Source: Hymenobacter aquaticus
Lineage (GTDB): Bacteria; Bacteroidota; Bacteroidia; Cytophagales; Hymenobacteraceae
Direction: 5' to 3'
Assembly (NCBI RefSeq): GCF_004765605.1
Contig: NZ_SRLC01000001.1
Coordinates: 2,604,001-2,668,000 of the forward strand
Length of the DNA: 64,000 nt
Shown: positions 33,581 to 40,804 of the stretch, one piece after another
How the letters are laid out: every line of letters starts with the position of its first letter
Numbering within the stretch: position 1 is the stretch's first letter
The notes under the pieces: model-generated
What the model was told of the DNA's origin: nothing
What the model saw: only the letters and a program-made list of their open reading frames with translations
Databases searched by the model: none
Position numbers and translations under genes: made by a program

Positions 33581-33838
33581 TTAGGCAGCCAGCGACTTCA
33601 CGAACTTAGCCAGCTTCGATTTGTTGTTGGCGGCTTTGTTCTTGTGAATGATGTTCTTCTTGGCCAGACGATCCAGCATCGACGACACTTTCTTCAGCAG
33701 CTCTTGTGCTTCCGAAGCATCGGTGGTGGCGCGCAGCTTCTTAACAGCGGTGCGGGTCGATTTAGCCTGATAACGGTTCAACACGCGCTTCGCTTCGTTG
33801 GAACGGATACGCTTGAGGGCCGACTTATGATTTGCCAT
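33581..33838 (-). CDS. rpsT: 30S ribosomal protein S20
   Basis: 85 residues, Lys/Arg-rich. MANHKSALKRIRSNEAKRVLN is the conserved S20 start, and KKNIIHKNKAANNKSKLAKFV the conserved end. It binds 16S rRNA early in 30S assembly. A complete Bacteroidota promoter (TTTG-N19-TACCTTTG) lies 50 bases upstream and a terminator just downstream, so it is a single-gene unit. Confidence 0.98.
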   Translation of the reverse strand: MANHKSALKRIRSNEAKRVLNRYQAKSTRTAVKKLRATTDASEAQELLKKVSSMLDRLAKKNIIHKNKAANNKSKLAKFVKSLAA

Positions 33839-33887
33839 GGGTATGGTAAAATTGACGTTCTGCTCGAATTGGGTTCAATTGGGTTGG

Positions 33888-33918
33888 CAAAGGTAAGCCT
33901 TTGGTTTGAAATAACAAA
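33888..33918 (-). promoter_or_regulatory. rpsT promoter (TTTG-N19-TACCTTTG)
   Basis: On the minus strand TTTG (33918-33915) is followed after exactly 19 bases by TACCTTTG (33895-33888). Both boxes and the spacer match the Bacteroidota sigma-ABfr consensus. The predicted start lies about 43 bases before the rpsT ATG. Confidence 0.85.
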
Positions 33919-34054
33919 TACCTGCTTTCAATTTGCGTCCTGCCGGGCCGTTACCGCCGCCGCTAGCGGCCGTACTACCGCTTTTCGCGGCAGCCCCTCC
34001 GCCCCAAGTTCCGCGAAAATACGCTACTTGTACCACTTCCTGGCCCGGCTGTTC

Positions 34055-35227
34055 ATGAAATACCTTACCCGCACTATCTGGCTGCTGTCCTTGGTCAGCT
34101 TGTTCACGGATCTGGCCAGTGAGATGCTGTACCCCATCATGCCGCTGTATCTGCAGAGCATCGGCTTTTCGGTGGCCCTCATCGGCTTGCTGGAGGGCGT
34201 GGCCGAAGCTACGGCGGGCCTGAGCAAAGGCTACTTCGGCCAGTGGTCTGACCGGCTGGGGCGGCGCCTGCCTTTCGTGCAGTGGGGCTATGGGCTGAGC
34301 GCCCTGTCGAAGCCGATGCTGGCCGTGCTGGCCGCCCCGTGGTGGGTGTTCCTGGCCCGCACCACCGACCGGCTGGGCAAGGGCCTGCGCACCGGAGCCC
34401 GCGACGCGCTGCTTTCCGAGGAAGCCAGCGCCGGCCGGCACGGCGCCGTGTTCGGGTTTCACCGCGCCCTCGATACGCTGGGGGCCGTGCTGGGGCCGGC
34501 CGTAGCTTTGCTCTGGCTCGCGCGGCGGCCGGGCCAGTATCCGACACTTTTCTTGCTGGCTTTCATTCCGGGCTTGCTGGCTATTCTGGCTACTTTCCTG
34601 GTGCGGGAAAAGCTGGCTCCCCCGTCCGGCAAACCCATCATTCCTTTCTGGGCCTCGTTTTCCTACTGGCGCCGGGCCCCGGCGGCTTACCGCCAGCTGG
34701 CGGGAGCCCTGCTCCTGTTTGCCCTGTTCAACAGCTCCGATACCCTGCTGCTGCTCCTGGCCCGGCAGCAAGGCCTGTCCGACACGGCCGTTATTGGGGT
34801 GTACATCTTCTACAACCTCGTGTATGCCGCCGCCGCCTTTCCCGCCGGGCTGCTATCCGACCGAATCGGGCCCCGGCGCGTGCTGGTCGTGGGCCTGCTG
34901 CTTTTCGCGGCCGTGTATGCCGGGGCGACCCAGGCGCATGCCTGGCCGCTGTTTGCCGCTTTGTTCGGGGTCTACGGCCTCTACGCCGCGGCTACCGAAG
35001 GCGTCAGCAAGGCCTGGCTCAGTCAGCTGTGCGCGCCCACCGACAAGGGAGCTGCCCTGGGCACCTTCGCGGGGCTGGGCAGCCTGGCGGCGCTGGTGGC
35101 CAGCCTCGGCACCGGGCTCCTGTGGCAGACGCTGGGCCCCCACGTGGCTTTCGGGCTTTCGGCGGCCGTAGCGGCAGCCGTGGCCCTGTTTCTGGCCACC
35201 ACGTCCTTCGCTGCTTCCAACGAATAG
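34055..35227 (+). CDS. MFS transporter
   Basis: 390 residues from the ATG at 34055 (MKYLTRTIWLLSLVSLFTDL). The open frame reaches back across the rpsT region, which cannot be coding on this strand. About twelve spans; motif A is seen after span 2 (GQWSDRLGRRLPFV) and in the second half (GLLSDRIGPRRVLVVG). The conserved TTDRLGKGLRTGARDALLSEEA loop and GVSKAWLSQL near the C-terminus resemble a family of MFS permeases of unknown substrate found in many bacteria. It is an inner-membrane carrier and appears monocistronic. Confidence 0.88.
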   Translation: MKYLTRTIWLLSLVSLFTDLASEMLYPIMPLYLQSIGFSVALIGLLEGVAEATAGLSKGYFGQWSDRLGRRLPFVQWGYGLSALSKPMLAVLAAPWWVFLARTTDRLGKGLRTGARDALLSEEASAGRHGAVFGFHRALDTLGAVLGPAVALLWLARRPGQYPTLFLLAFIPGLLAILATFLVREKLAPPSGKPIIPFWASFSYWRRAPAAYRQLAGALLLFALFNSSDTLLLLLARQQGLSDTAVIGVYIFYNLVYAAAAFPAGLLSDRIGPRRVLVVGLLLFAAVYAGATQAHAWPLFAALFGVYGLYAAATEGVSKAWLSQLCAPTDKGAALGTFAGLGSLAALVASLGTGLLWQTLGPHVAFGLSAAVAAAVALFLATTSFAASNE

Positions 35228-35475
35228 CCCTACCTCGGGGCCTGAGGTGGAACTGACGGACGCGGCCGGCCGCTCAGGAGCAATACTCGGCTACCCGGCT
35301 CTGGTCAGGTAAGTCGTGGGGCTTGCGTGCAACTTTCGGTTTTGCCTGATGGTTTTTACCTTACATACCAAGCGGACTTTCTGCCAGATTGGTATGCATG
35401 CCTACCATTATTCTCCTTATCTTTCTGTAGCAGGCCGCGCCTTTTTTCGTGTTTCGCCGCTTACCGTTGTTCGCC

Positions 35476-36459
35476 ATGCCTCTCGTTTCGCACTCCCGCT
35501 ATCAGCCGCCGTTTTATATGTTCAACGGGCACATTCAAACTATTGTGCCCAGCCTGTGGCGCTCGGTGCCTGACGTGGCCTACCAGCGCGAGCGGGTGGA
35601 AACGCCCGACGGCGACTTTCTGGACCTTGATTGGTCGCGCCAGACGGACAAGGCTTCCGATACGCTGGGTATCGTGTCGCACGGGCTGGAGGGCGACGCG
35701 GGCCGGCCCTACGTGCGCGGCATGGTGCGGGCCCTGAAGCGGGCCGGCCTCGACGCCCTGGCCTGGAATTACCGCAGCTGCAGCGGCGAGATGAACCGCC
35801 TGGTGCGCTCCTACCACCTCGGCGACACCGACGACCTGGACTTCGTGGTGCGCCACGCCCTGGCCACTGGCCGCTACCGGCGCGTGTTCCTGACCGGCTT
35901 CAGCGCCGGGGGCAACGTGACGCTGAAATACCTGGGCGAAAACCCGGCGCGCCTGCCCAAGGAAGTGGCCCGCGCCGCCGTATTCTCGGTGCCGACGGAT
36001 TTGAAATCCAGCTCCTACCAGATTTCCAAGCCCGAAAACCGCATCTACCTGGCGCGCTTTCTGAAGTCGCTCAGGGCCAAGATGCGGCAGAAAGCCGAGC
36101 TGCTGCCCGGCCAGATCGACATTACCGACCTGGAGCTGCTGCTCAACTTCCCGCAGTTCGACGACCGGTTCACGGCGCCCATGCACGGCTTCAAATCGGC
36201 CGATGACTACTACGAGCAGTCCAGCTCGGGGAAGTACCTGGCCAACATTACGATTCCGACATTGCTGGTTAATGCGGAGAATGACCCGTTTCTGGCTCCC
36301 TCCTGCTTTCCGCGCGGCATTGCCGCCGCCTCGGAGTTTGTCTTCCTGGAAACGCCGCCCGAAGGCGGCCACGTGGGCTTCGCCGAAGGCACTCCCGACG
36401 GCGAATACTACTCCGAGCGCCGCGCCGTCGAGTTTCTAACGGCGAAAGTACCTGGTTAA
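35476..36459 (+). CDS. YheT-family alpha/beta hydrolase
   Basis: 327 residues from the ATG at 35476; a GTG nine codons upstream is less likely. Family marks: YMFNGHIQTIVPSLWR, SHGLEGDAGRPYVRGM, NYRSCSGEMNRLVRSYHLGDTDD and the nucleophile elbow GFSAGGN (Ser143). The triad is completed by Asp270 (NAENDPFLAP) and His299 (EGGHVGF). The YheT/ABHD group comprises esterases or lipases acting on short- to medium-chain esters; the physiological substrate is unknown. It is cytoplasmic with no signal peptide. Confidence 0.9.
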   Translation: MPLVSHSRYQPPFYMFNGHIQTIVPSLWRSVPDVAYQRERVETPDGDFLDLDWSRQTDKASDTLGIVSHGLEGDAGRPYVRGMVRALKRAGLDALAWNYRSCSGEMNRLVRSYHLGDTDDLDFVVRHALATGRYRRVFLTGFSAGGNVTLKYLGENPARLPKEVARAAVFSVPTDLKSSSYQISKPENRIYLARFLKSLRAKMRQKAELLPGQIDITDLELLLNFPQFDDRFTAPMHGFKSADDYYEQSSSGKYLANITIPTLLVNAENDPFLAPSCFPRGIAAASEFVFLETPPEGGHVGFAEGTPDGEYYSERRAVEFLTAKVPG

Positions 36460-36736
36460 TGTGCTCAGGTGCTCATGCGGAAATGTGCTAAGCATGTGGC
36501 GAGGCGAGGCGTAGCTGGAGCCATCTATTCGCTGAAACGTGCTGAGTATCCTGAAGTGAAAAGCCCTTTCCAGAACGTTCTGGAAAGGGCTTTCTGGTAA
36601 AAGGTCAGGTCGTACTGCGCAGCGGACGAATTGACGCCGCTTGAGGCGCGGAATGGCTTACGCTTCGCAAGGATACATTCCCCATATTCCCCACATTGAG
36701 AATTAGCACATCAGCACATTCAACCACATTTGCACA
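36457..36736. repeat. Inverted array of TGTGCTAA-type units flanking a terminator
   Basis: The left side (36457-36500) reads TAATGTGCTCAGGTGCTCATG and AAATGTGCTAAGCATGTGG; the right side (about 36672-36736) carries the inverse: CCCCACATTGAGAATTAGCACATCAGCACATTC and ACCACATTTGCACATTAT. The same unit recurs between atpD and atpC (54219-54326) and after pth (59762). In between lie a terminator and ~80 bases with no recognisable gene. Confidence 0.65.
36560..36593. terminator. Perfect palindromic terminator
   Basis: AAAGCCCTTTCCAGAAC is directly followed by its exact complement (34 bases, no loop bases outside the palindrome), flanked by A and T. It lies 100 bases after the hydrolase stop, between converging genes. 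Confidence 0.85.
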
Positions 36737-37357
36737 TTATCCAGCCGTGGGGACGAATACGACTTTTTTGGTTTCGAAGAACTCTTCCGTGAAATAGTCG
36801 CTGAGGTTGAAGACGTGCGCCACCAGGCCCGACTCGTCGATTTCCTCGGTCAGGTCGCCGCCTTTGAGGTAGTAGAGGCCGGTAGTGGCGTCGCCCTGGG
36901 GCTTGTAGCGGTGGGCAATCCAGGGGTGGAAAGTGGCCAGGCGGGCCACGGCGCGGCTGACTACGTAGTCGAACTTACTGCGCACCTGCTCGGCGCGGGT
37001 TTGCTCGGCGGTGAGGTTGTGCAGGCCCAGGGCGTGGGCCATTTCCTGCACCGCCCGGATTTTCTTGCCGATGCTGTCGACGAGGTGAAATTTCACTTCG
37101 GGAAACAGAATGGCCAGCGGCAGACCGGGCAGGCCACCGCCCGTGCCCACGTCCAGCACCGAGGAACCGGCCGGAAACTGCACCACTTTGGCAATGCCCA
37201 GGGAGTGCAGAAAGTGGCGCTCGGCCAGGTTGTCCACGTCGGTGCGGGCCACGAGGTTGAGGCGCTCATTCCAGCTGCGAAACTCGGTTTCGAGCTGGGC
37301 GAAGTGCCGCTTTTGTTGGTCGGTGAGGTCGGGGAAGTAGTGGGCCAGAATATCCAT
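36737..37357 (-). CDS. rsmG: 16S rRNA (guanine527-N7)-methyltransferase
   Basis: 206 residues. The SAM-binding motif SSVLDVGTGGGLPGLPLAILFP is characteristic of RsmG (GidB), with HLVDSIGKKIRAVQEMA and VVSRAVARL further on. The N-terminal helical part (FRSWNERLNLVARTD) is also typical. It methylates G527 of 16S rRNA in the 30S subunit. A -7 promoter box ends six bases before the start codon, so the transcript may have almost no leader. Confidence 0.96.
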   Translation of the reverse strand: MDILAHYFPDLTDQQKRHFAQLETEFRSWNERLNLVARTDVDNLAERHFLHSLGIAKVVQFPAGSSVLDVGTGGGLPGLPLAILFPEVKFHLVDSIGKKIRAVQEMAHALGLHNLTAEQTRAEQVRSKFDYVVSRAVARLATFHPWIAHRYKPQGDATTGLYYLKGGDLTEEIDESGLVAHVFNLSDYFTEEFFETKKVVFVPTAG

Positions 37358-37362
37358 TGGGG

Positions 37363-37370
37363 CAAAGATA
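37363..37370 (-). promoter_or_regulatory. -7 element directly before rsmG
   Basis: The minus strand reads TATCTTTG, a perfect TAnnTTTG, whose last base is five bases upstream of the A of the ATG at 37357. With a start site a few bases after the box, the mRNA would begin at or next to the start codon. No -33 box is seen. Confidence 0.4.
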
Positions 37371-37401
37371 GTAATGCGCGGGGGTAGCGGGTAAAATTAC
37401 C

Positions 37402-37573
37402 CCTGTCATCCTGAGCTTGCGAAGGACCTTGCTCTCCTACCCCAGAAAAGGTTTTACCAGGGTGGTAAAGCCCTGCATTACCATAGCGGGAAAGGGCTTT
37501 TCACGTTGAATCAAGCCTGTCACTGAGGCGAGGAAGGTCCTTCATTCCGCTGCGCTGCACTCAGGATGACAGG
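37402..37573. repeat. GTCATCCTGAGC-type inverted repeat
   Basis: The left end reads CCTGTCATCCTGAGC followed by GCGAAGGACCTT (to 37430); the right end reads AAGGTCCTTC ... ACTCAGGATGACAGG (37534-37573), its approximate inverse. Between them are ~100 bases, including a smaller inverted pair around AAAGCCCTGC/AAGGGCTTTT. Repeats with this end sequence are dispersed in many bacterial genomes. It fills the gap between rsmG and the sigma factor gene. Confidence 0.7.
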
Positions 37574-37583
37574 CGGGAAATAA

Positions 37584-37615
37584 AAAAGCCCCGCCGTACG
37601 TACGGCGGGGCTTTT
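37584..37615. terminator. Perfect palindromic terminator after the sigma factor gene
   Basis: AAAAGCCCCGCCGTAC and its exact complement ending CTTTT, 32 bases with no spacer. It lies nine bases past the minus-strand stop at 37624. Confidence 0.92.
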
Positions 37616-37623
37616 GCTCATCC

Positions 37624-38247
37624 TTAGATGATGTGCTTCTTGTTTTTCACCATGTCATAGAGCAGCTCCCGGGCGCGGTGCAGCTGGGCTTTCACGGTGC
37701 CGAGCGGGGCTTTCAGCTCGGTGGCAATTTCCTCGTAGCTCAGCTCATCGAAGTAGCGCAGCGTGACCAGGCGCTGGTACTTATCGGGCAGCCGCGACAC
37801 GACGTGCTGCATGATTTCGATCTTCTGGTTTTTGATGGCCGTCTCCTGCGGGTTCAGGTTCTGGTCGCGGAAGTCGATGGTGATTTCGTCGCCGTTGTCA
37901 ATCTTGATGGCCGAGTCAATCGACATCGTCTTGATTTTATTCTTGCGAATAAAGTCGATGCAGTTGTTGGTGGCAATGCGGAACAGCCAGGTACTGAAGG
38001 CGTATTCCGGGTTGAATTTGTGCAGGTTACGGAAGGCCTTGGCAAACGCCTCAATGGTCAGGTCCTCGGCGTCGTCGGGGTTGCGCACCATTTTGAGCAC
38101 CACGTGGTAGACCGGCTTCTTGTAAATCTGCATCAGCTCGGCGTAGGCTTTTTCGTCGGACTGCTCGACGGCAGCGCGAATCAGCTTGAAGTCGTGCTTG
38201 GCTTTGGCAGAAAACTGCTTTTGAATTTCCTGATTGTTTACTTCCAT
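37624..38247 (-). CDS. ECF RNA polymerase sigma factor (SigW/RpoE-like)
   Basis: 207 residues. Region 2: AYAELMQIYKKPVYHVVLKMV, NPDDAEDLTIEAFAKAFRNLHKF, YAFSTWLFRIATNNCIDFIRKNK. Region 4: VVSRLPDKYQRLVTLRYFDELSYEEIATELKAPLGTVKAQLHRAREL. An acidic linker (DNGDEITIDFRDQ) joins them. Its codon and residue usage is less Ala-rich than that of the other sigma factor at 24421, suggesting a conserved core regulator. No anti-sigma gene adjoins it. The start lies within the last ten bases of the glycosyltransferase gene, so it is coupled to it. Confidence 0.92.
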   Translation of the reverse strand: MEVNNQEIQKQFSAKAKHDFKLIRAAVEQSDEKAYAELMQIYKKPVYHVVLKMVRNPDDAEDLTIEAFAKAFRNLHKFNPEYAFSTWLFRIATNNCIDFIRKNKIKTMSIDSAIKIDNGDEITIDFRDQNLNPQETAIKNQKIEIMQHVVSRLPDKYQRLVTLRYFDELSYEEIATELKAPLGTVKAQLHRARELLYDMVKNKKHII

Positions 38248-39368
38248 CGGAGGTTACGGTAGAGGAACAGTGAAATTCCCAGAGCTAGATAGTAAAAAAA
38301 ATAAACAGCGTCGAGCACGGGCAACAACACCGTGGGCAGCCGGTCATCGAGGCGTTGGCCGAGCTTGGTATAGGCAGCACAAATCACCGAAGTACGAACA
38401 CCCCACAAGACGGTCAAAGGTACCCAATCGGGGCGGGAAAACAGCAGTACCAACGTCGTGAAATAAAAAAGCAGATTAGTGCCAATAAAGTTTCCGATTC
38501 GGATTCTATCGGCCAGACGGTAGCGCCGGCCGGCCGACAAGTGCCGACGTTTCTGGCGCCACCAGGCCGACCAGGTTTCCGCCGGCAGGCTCAGGGTATG
38601 CGCCGCGGGCTCGGCTTCCACCGTCACGCGCTGCCCGTGGCGCACGGCATCCTGCACCAGTAGGTCGTCGTCGCCGCCGAGGCTGCGGATGTGGGAAGCA
38701 AAGCCTTTGGTTGCACGGAAGCATTGCTGCGTATAAGCCAGATTCCGGCCCACGCCCATGTAGGGCTTGCCCCGCCACGCGAAGGACAAATACTGTGCTC
38801 CGGTGAGCAGGGTTTCAAATCGGATGAGTTTATTTAAGAATCCGGGCGCCGCGGCGTAGGCCGAATAGCCCAGAATGACGTCGGCCGGCCGGCTGAAGCC
38901 GCGCTGCATCAGCCGAACCCACTGATTAGTAGCCGGAATACAATCGGCATCGGTAAAGAGCAGGTGCGCGTGGCGGGCCACTTTTATTCCCAGGGTCAGC
39001 GCGTATTTTTTGGGCGACAGGCCTTCGGGCGTCTTATCAACGGACACGAGGCGCACGTTGGGGTAGTACTGGGTGAGCTGCTGCACGTACAGGTAGGTGT
39101 CGTCGCCCGAGCGGTCATCGATGAGAATAATCTCGAAACCGGCGGGATAATCCTGCTGCAACAGCAAGGGCAAGAGGCGACGCAGGTTTTCCAGCTCGTT
39201 GTGGGCGCACACCAGGATGGAAACCGGCTCGGCATCGACTGCGTCGCCCGCGGGCGGGGCCGTTTCGGGGCGCAGCGCGAAGGGCAGAAAGTAGTAGGCC
39301 GCGTAGCCCAGCTGCACCAGCACCGAGGCCAGCAGCAGCCAGATGGCGGGAGAAAAAGAAACGGACAA
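38238..39368 (-). CDS. Family 2 glycosyltransferase, membrane-bound
   Basis: 376 residues. One span at the N-terminus (AIWLLLASVLVQLGYAAYY), then a GT-A domain: VSILVCAHNELENLRRLLPLL, IILIDDRSGDDT (sugar-nucleotide site), LLFTDADCIPA (DxD) and QKRRHLSAGRRY, resembling the QxxRW region. Two or more spans follow (FIGTNLLFYFTTLVLLF; AVYFFYYLALGISLFLY). It transfers sugars to a lipid or polysaccharide at the inner membrane; the acceptor is unknown. The start is a TTG at 39368, with no ATG near; a -7 promoter box 24 bases upstream supports it. The 3' end overlaps the sigma factor gene by ten bases. Confidence 0.87.
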   Translation of the reverse strand: MSVSFSPAIWLLLASVLVQLGYAAYYFLPFALRPETAPPAGDAVDAEPVSILVCAHNELENLRRLLPLLLQQDYPAGFEIILIDDRSGDDTYLYVQQLTQYYPNVRLVSVDKTPEGLSPKKYALTLGIKVARHAHLLFTDADCIPATNQWVRLMQRGFSRPADVILGYSAYAAAPGFLNKLIRFETLLTGAQYLSFAWRGKPYMGVGRNLAYTQQCFRATKGFASHIRSLGGDDDLLVQDAVRHGQRVTVEAEPAAHTLSLPAETWSAWWRQKRRHLSAGRRYRLADRIRIGNFIGTNLLFYFTTLVLLFSRPDWVPLTVLWGVRTSVICAAYTKLGQRLDDRLPTVLLPVLDAVYFFYYLALGISLFLYRNLRWK

Positions 39369-39391
39369 CGCGCAGGAATTGGGTAAGTGGG

Positions 39392-39399
39392 CAAAAGTA
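39392..39399 (-). promoter_or_regulatory. -7 element upstream of the glycosyltransferase
   Basis: The minus strand reads TACTTTTG (TAnnTTTG), 24 bases before the TTG start codon at 39368. Its position supports that unusual start. No -33 TTTG is visible. Confidence 0.45.
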
Positions 39400-39454
39400 G
39401 GTATTCAACACGAGGGAACCGTGGTAAGGGTTTACCTTTGCAGCTCCTTCCGTT

Positions 39455-39557
39455 TTTCACGCAGTGTTTCGCAGTGGTAAACCGCAGGGTCTCGCAGTGG
39501 TCCGTTGAACGACACTGCGAGACCCTACGCCTTCCACCGGCGAGCCACTGCGTGAAA
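39455..39557. repeat. Long intergenic inverted repeat, CGCAGTG family
   Basis: Two 45-base arms (39455-39499 and 39513-39557) with about eight mismatches enclose a 13-base loop. Outer ends TTTCACGCAGTG and CACTGCGTGAAA are identical in the element at 5990-6091, as are arm length and unit pattern. It ends 13 bases before the tgt start codon, so it would be in the 5' leader of tgt. Confidence 0.8.
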
Positions 39558-39570
39558 CTGACCTGCCAGC

Positions 39571-40701
39571 ATGACCTTCGATTTAGTAGCCCACGATCCG
39601 CAATCCAAAGCCCGCGCCGGGGTGGTGCACACGGCCCACGGCGCCATCCAGACGCCTATTTTCATGCCCGTGGGCACGGCCGGCACCGTGAAAGCCGTGC
39701 AGCAGCGCGACCTGAACGACGACATCAAGGCCCAGATTATTCTCGGCAACACCTACCACTTGTATTTGCGCCCGGGCCTCGACGTGCTGCGCGCGGCCGG
39801 CGGCCTGCACAAGTTCAACGGCTGGGACCGGCCCATTCTCACCGACTCGGGCGGCTACCAGGTGTATTCGCTCAGCGGCACGCGCAAAATCAAGGAGGAA
39901 GGCGTCAAGTTCCGCTCCCACATCGACGGCTCGCAGCACTTGTTTTCGCCCGAGGGCGTGATGGACATTCAGCGCACCATCGGGGCCGACATTATGATGG
40001 CCTTCGACGAGTGCACGCCCTGGCCCTGCGAGTACGACTACGCCGCCCGCTCCCTGGACATGACCCACCGCTGGCTGAAGCGCTGCATCGAGCGGTTCGA
40101 CAGTACCGAGGGCCACTACGGCTACGAGCAGACGCTGTTCCCGATTGTGCAGGGCTCCACGTTCAAGGATCTGCGGGTGAAATCGGCCGAGTTTATTGCC
40201 GAGCAGGGCCGGGAGGGCAACGCCATCGGCGGCCTGAGCGTGGGCGAACCGGCCGAGCAGATGTACGAAATGACCGAGCTGGTCTGCGACATTCTGCCCC
40301 AGGACAAGCCCCGCTACCTGATGGGCGTGGGCACCCCGGCCAACATCCTGGAAAACATAGCGCTGGGCGTGGATATGTTCGACTGCGTGATGCCGACCCG
40401 CAACGCCCGCAACGGCATGCTGTTTACCACCCAGGGCATCATGAACATCACCAACAAGAAGTGGCAGCTGGACTTCGAGCCCATCGACCGGGAATTAGGC
40501 GGCTACGTGAGTACGTTTTACTCCCGCTCCTACGTTCGGCACTTGTTCCAGAGCCAGGAAATGCTGGGCCCCCAGATTGCCTCGATTCACAACCTGTCGT
40601 TCTACCTCTGGCTGGTGCAGCAGGCCCGGGAGCAAATCGTGGCCGGCACCTTCCGCGAGTGGAAAGACAAGATGGTGAAGCAGGTGATGACGCGGCTGTA
40701 A
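39571..40701 (+). CDS. tgt: tRNA-guanine(34) transglycosylase, zinc cysteines replaced
   Basis: 376 residues. It exchanges the wobble guanine of Asp/Asn/His/Tyr tRNAs for a queuine precursor. The two catalytic aspartates are present: Asp92 (ILTDSGGYQV) and Asp271 (MFDCVMPTRNARNG), plus the substrate loop GGLSVGEP. In zinc-bearing enzymes the C-terminal region has CxCxxC...H. Aligned on the Zymomonas numbering (constant offset of nine), these positions are Leu309, Gly311, Ser314 and His340 (ELGGYVSTFYSR ... SIHNL): the three Cys are gone, the His remains. From memory this may be general in Bacteroidota. The gene is otherwise complete. Confidence 0.95.
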   Translation: MTFDLVAHDPQSKARAGVVHTAHGAIQTPIFMPVGTAGTVKAVQQRDLNDDIKAQIILGNTYHLYLRPGLDVLRAAGGLHKFNGWDRPILTDSGGYQVYSLSGTRKIKEEGVKFRSHIDGSQHLFSPEGVMDIQRTIGADIMMAFDECTPWPCEYDYAARSLDMTHRWLKRCIERFDSTEGHYGYEQTLFPIVQGSTFKDLRVKSAEFIAEQGREGNAIGGLSVGEPAEQMYEMTELVCDILPQDKPRYLMGVGTPANILENIALGVDMFDCVMPTRNARNGMLFTTQGIMNITNKKWQLDFEPIDRELGGYVSTFYSRSYVRHLFQSQEMLGPQIASIHNLSFYLWLVQQAREQIVAGTFREWKDKMVKQVMTRL

Positions 40702-40705
40702 TTTC

Positions 40706-40797
40706 TTAGTTGTTAGTTGTTGGTTGTCAGTTGTTAGTTCGTGCTGATGTCTGCTCCTAACAACTGACAACTAACAACTGACAACTAACAACTAACC
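40706..40797. repeat. Inverted array of GTTGTTA/TAACAAC units
   Basis: The left part (40706-40739) is a run of TTAGTTGTTAGTTGTTGGTT-like 7-10 base units; the right part (40756-40797) is the inverse, CTAACAACTGACAACTAACA and so on. It begins five bases after the tgt stop and ends eight bases before the GTG of the LptF/G gene. In RNA it would form a long AU-rich hairpin between the two genes. Confidence 0.75.
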
Positions 40798-40804
40798 TTC
40801 CCCC

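Noticed and set aside
35365..35395. ATACCAA...TTGGTAT inverted words upstream of the YheT-like gene as an operator
   Set aside because: Only seven matching bases per arm, a 17-base gap and no second copy or adjacent regulator gene.
40706..40797. CRISPR-like array of short repeats
   Set aside because: Units are only 7-10 bases, have no spacers, and invert in the middle; there are no cas genes in the window. The same holds for 41892-41994 and 54219-54326.
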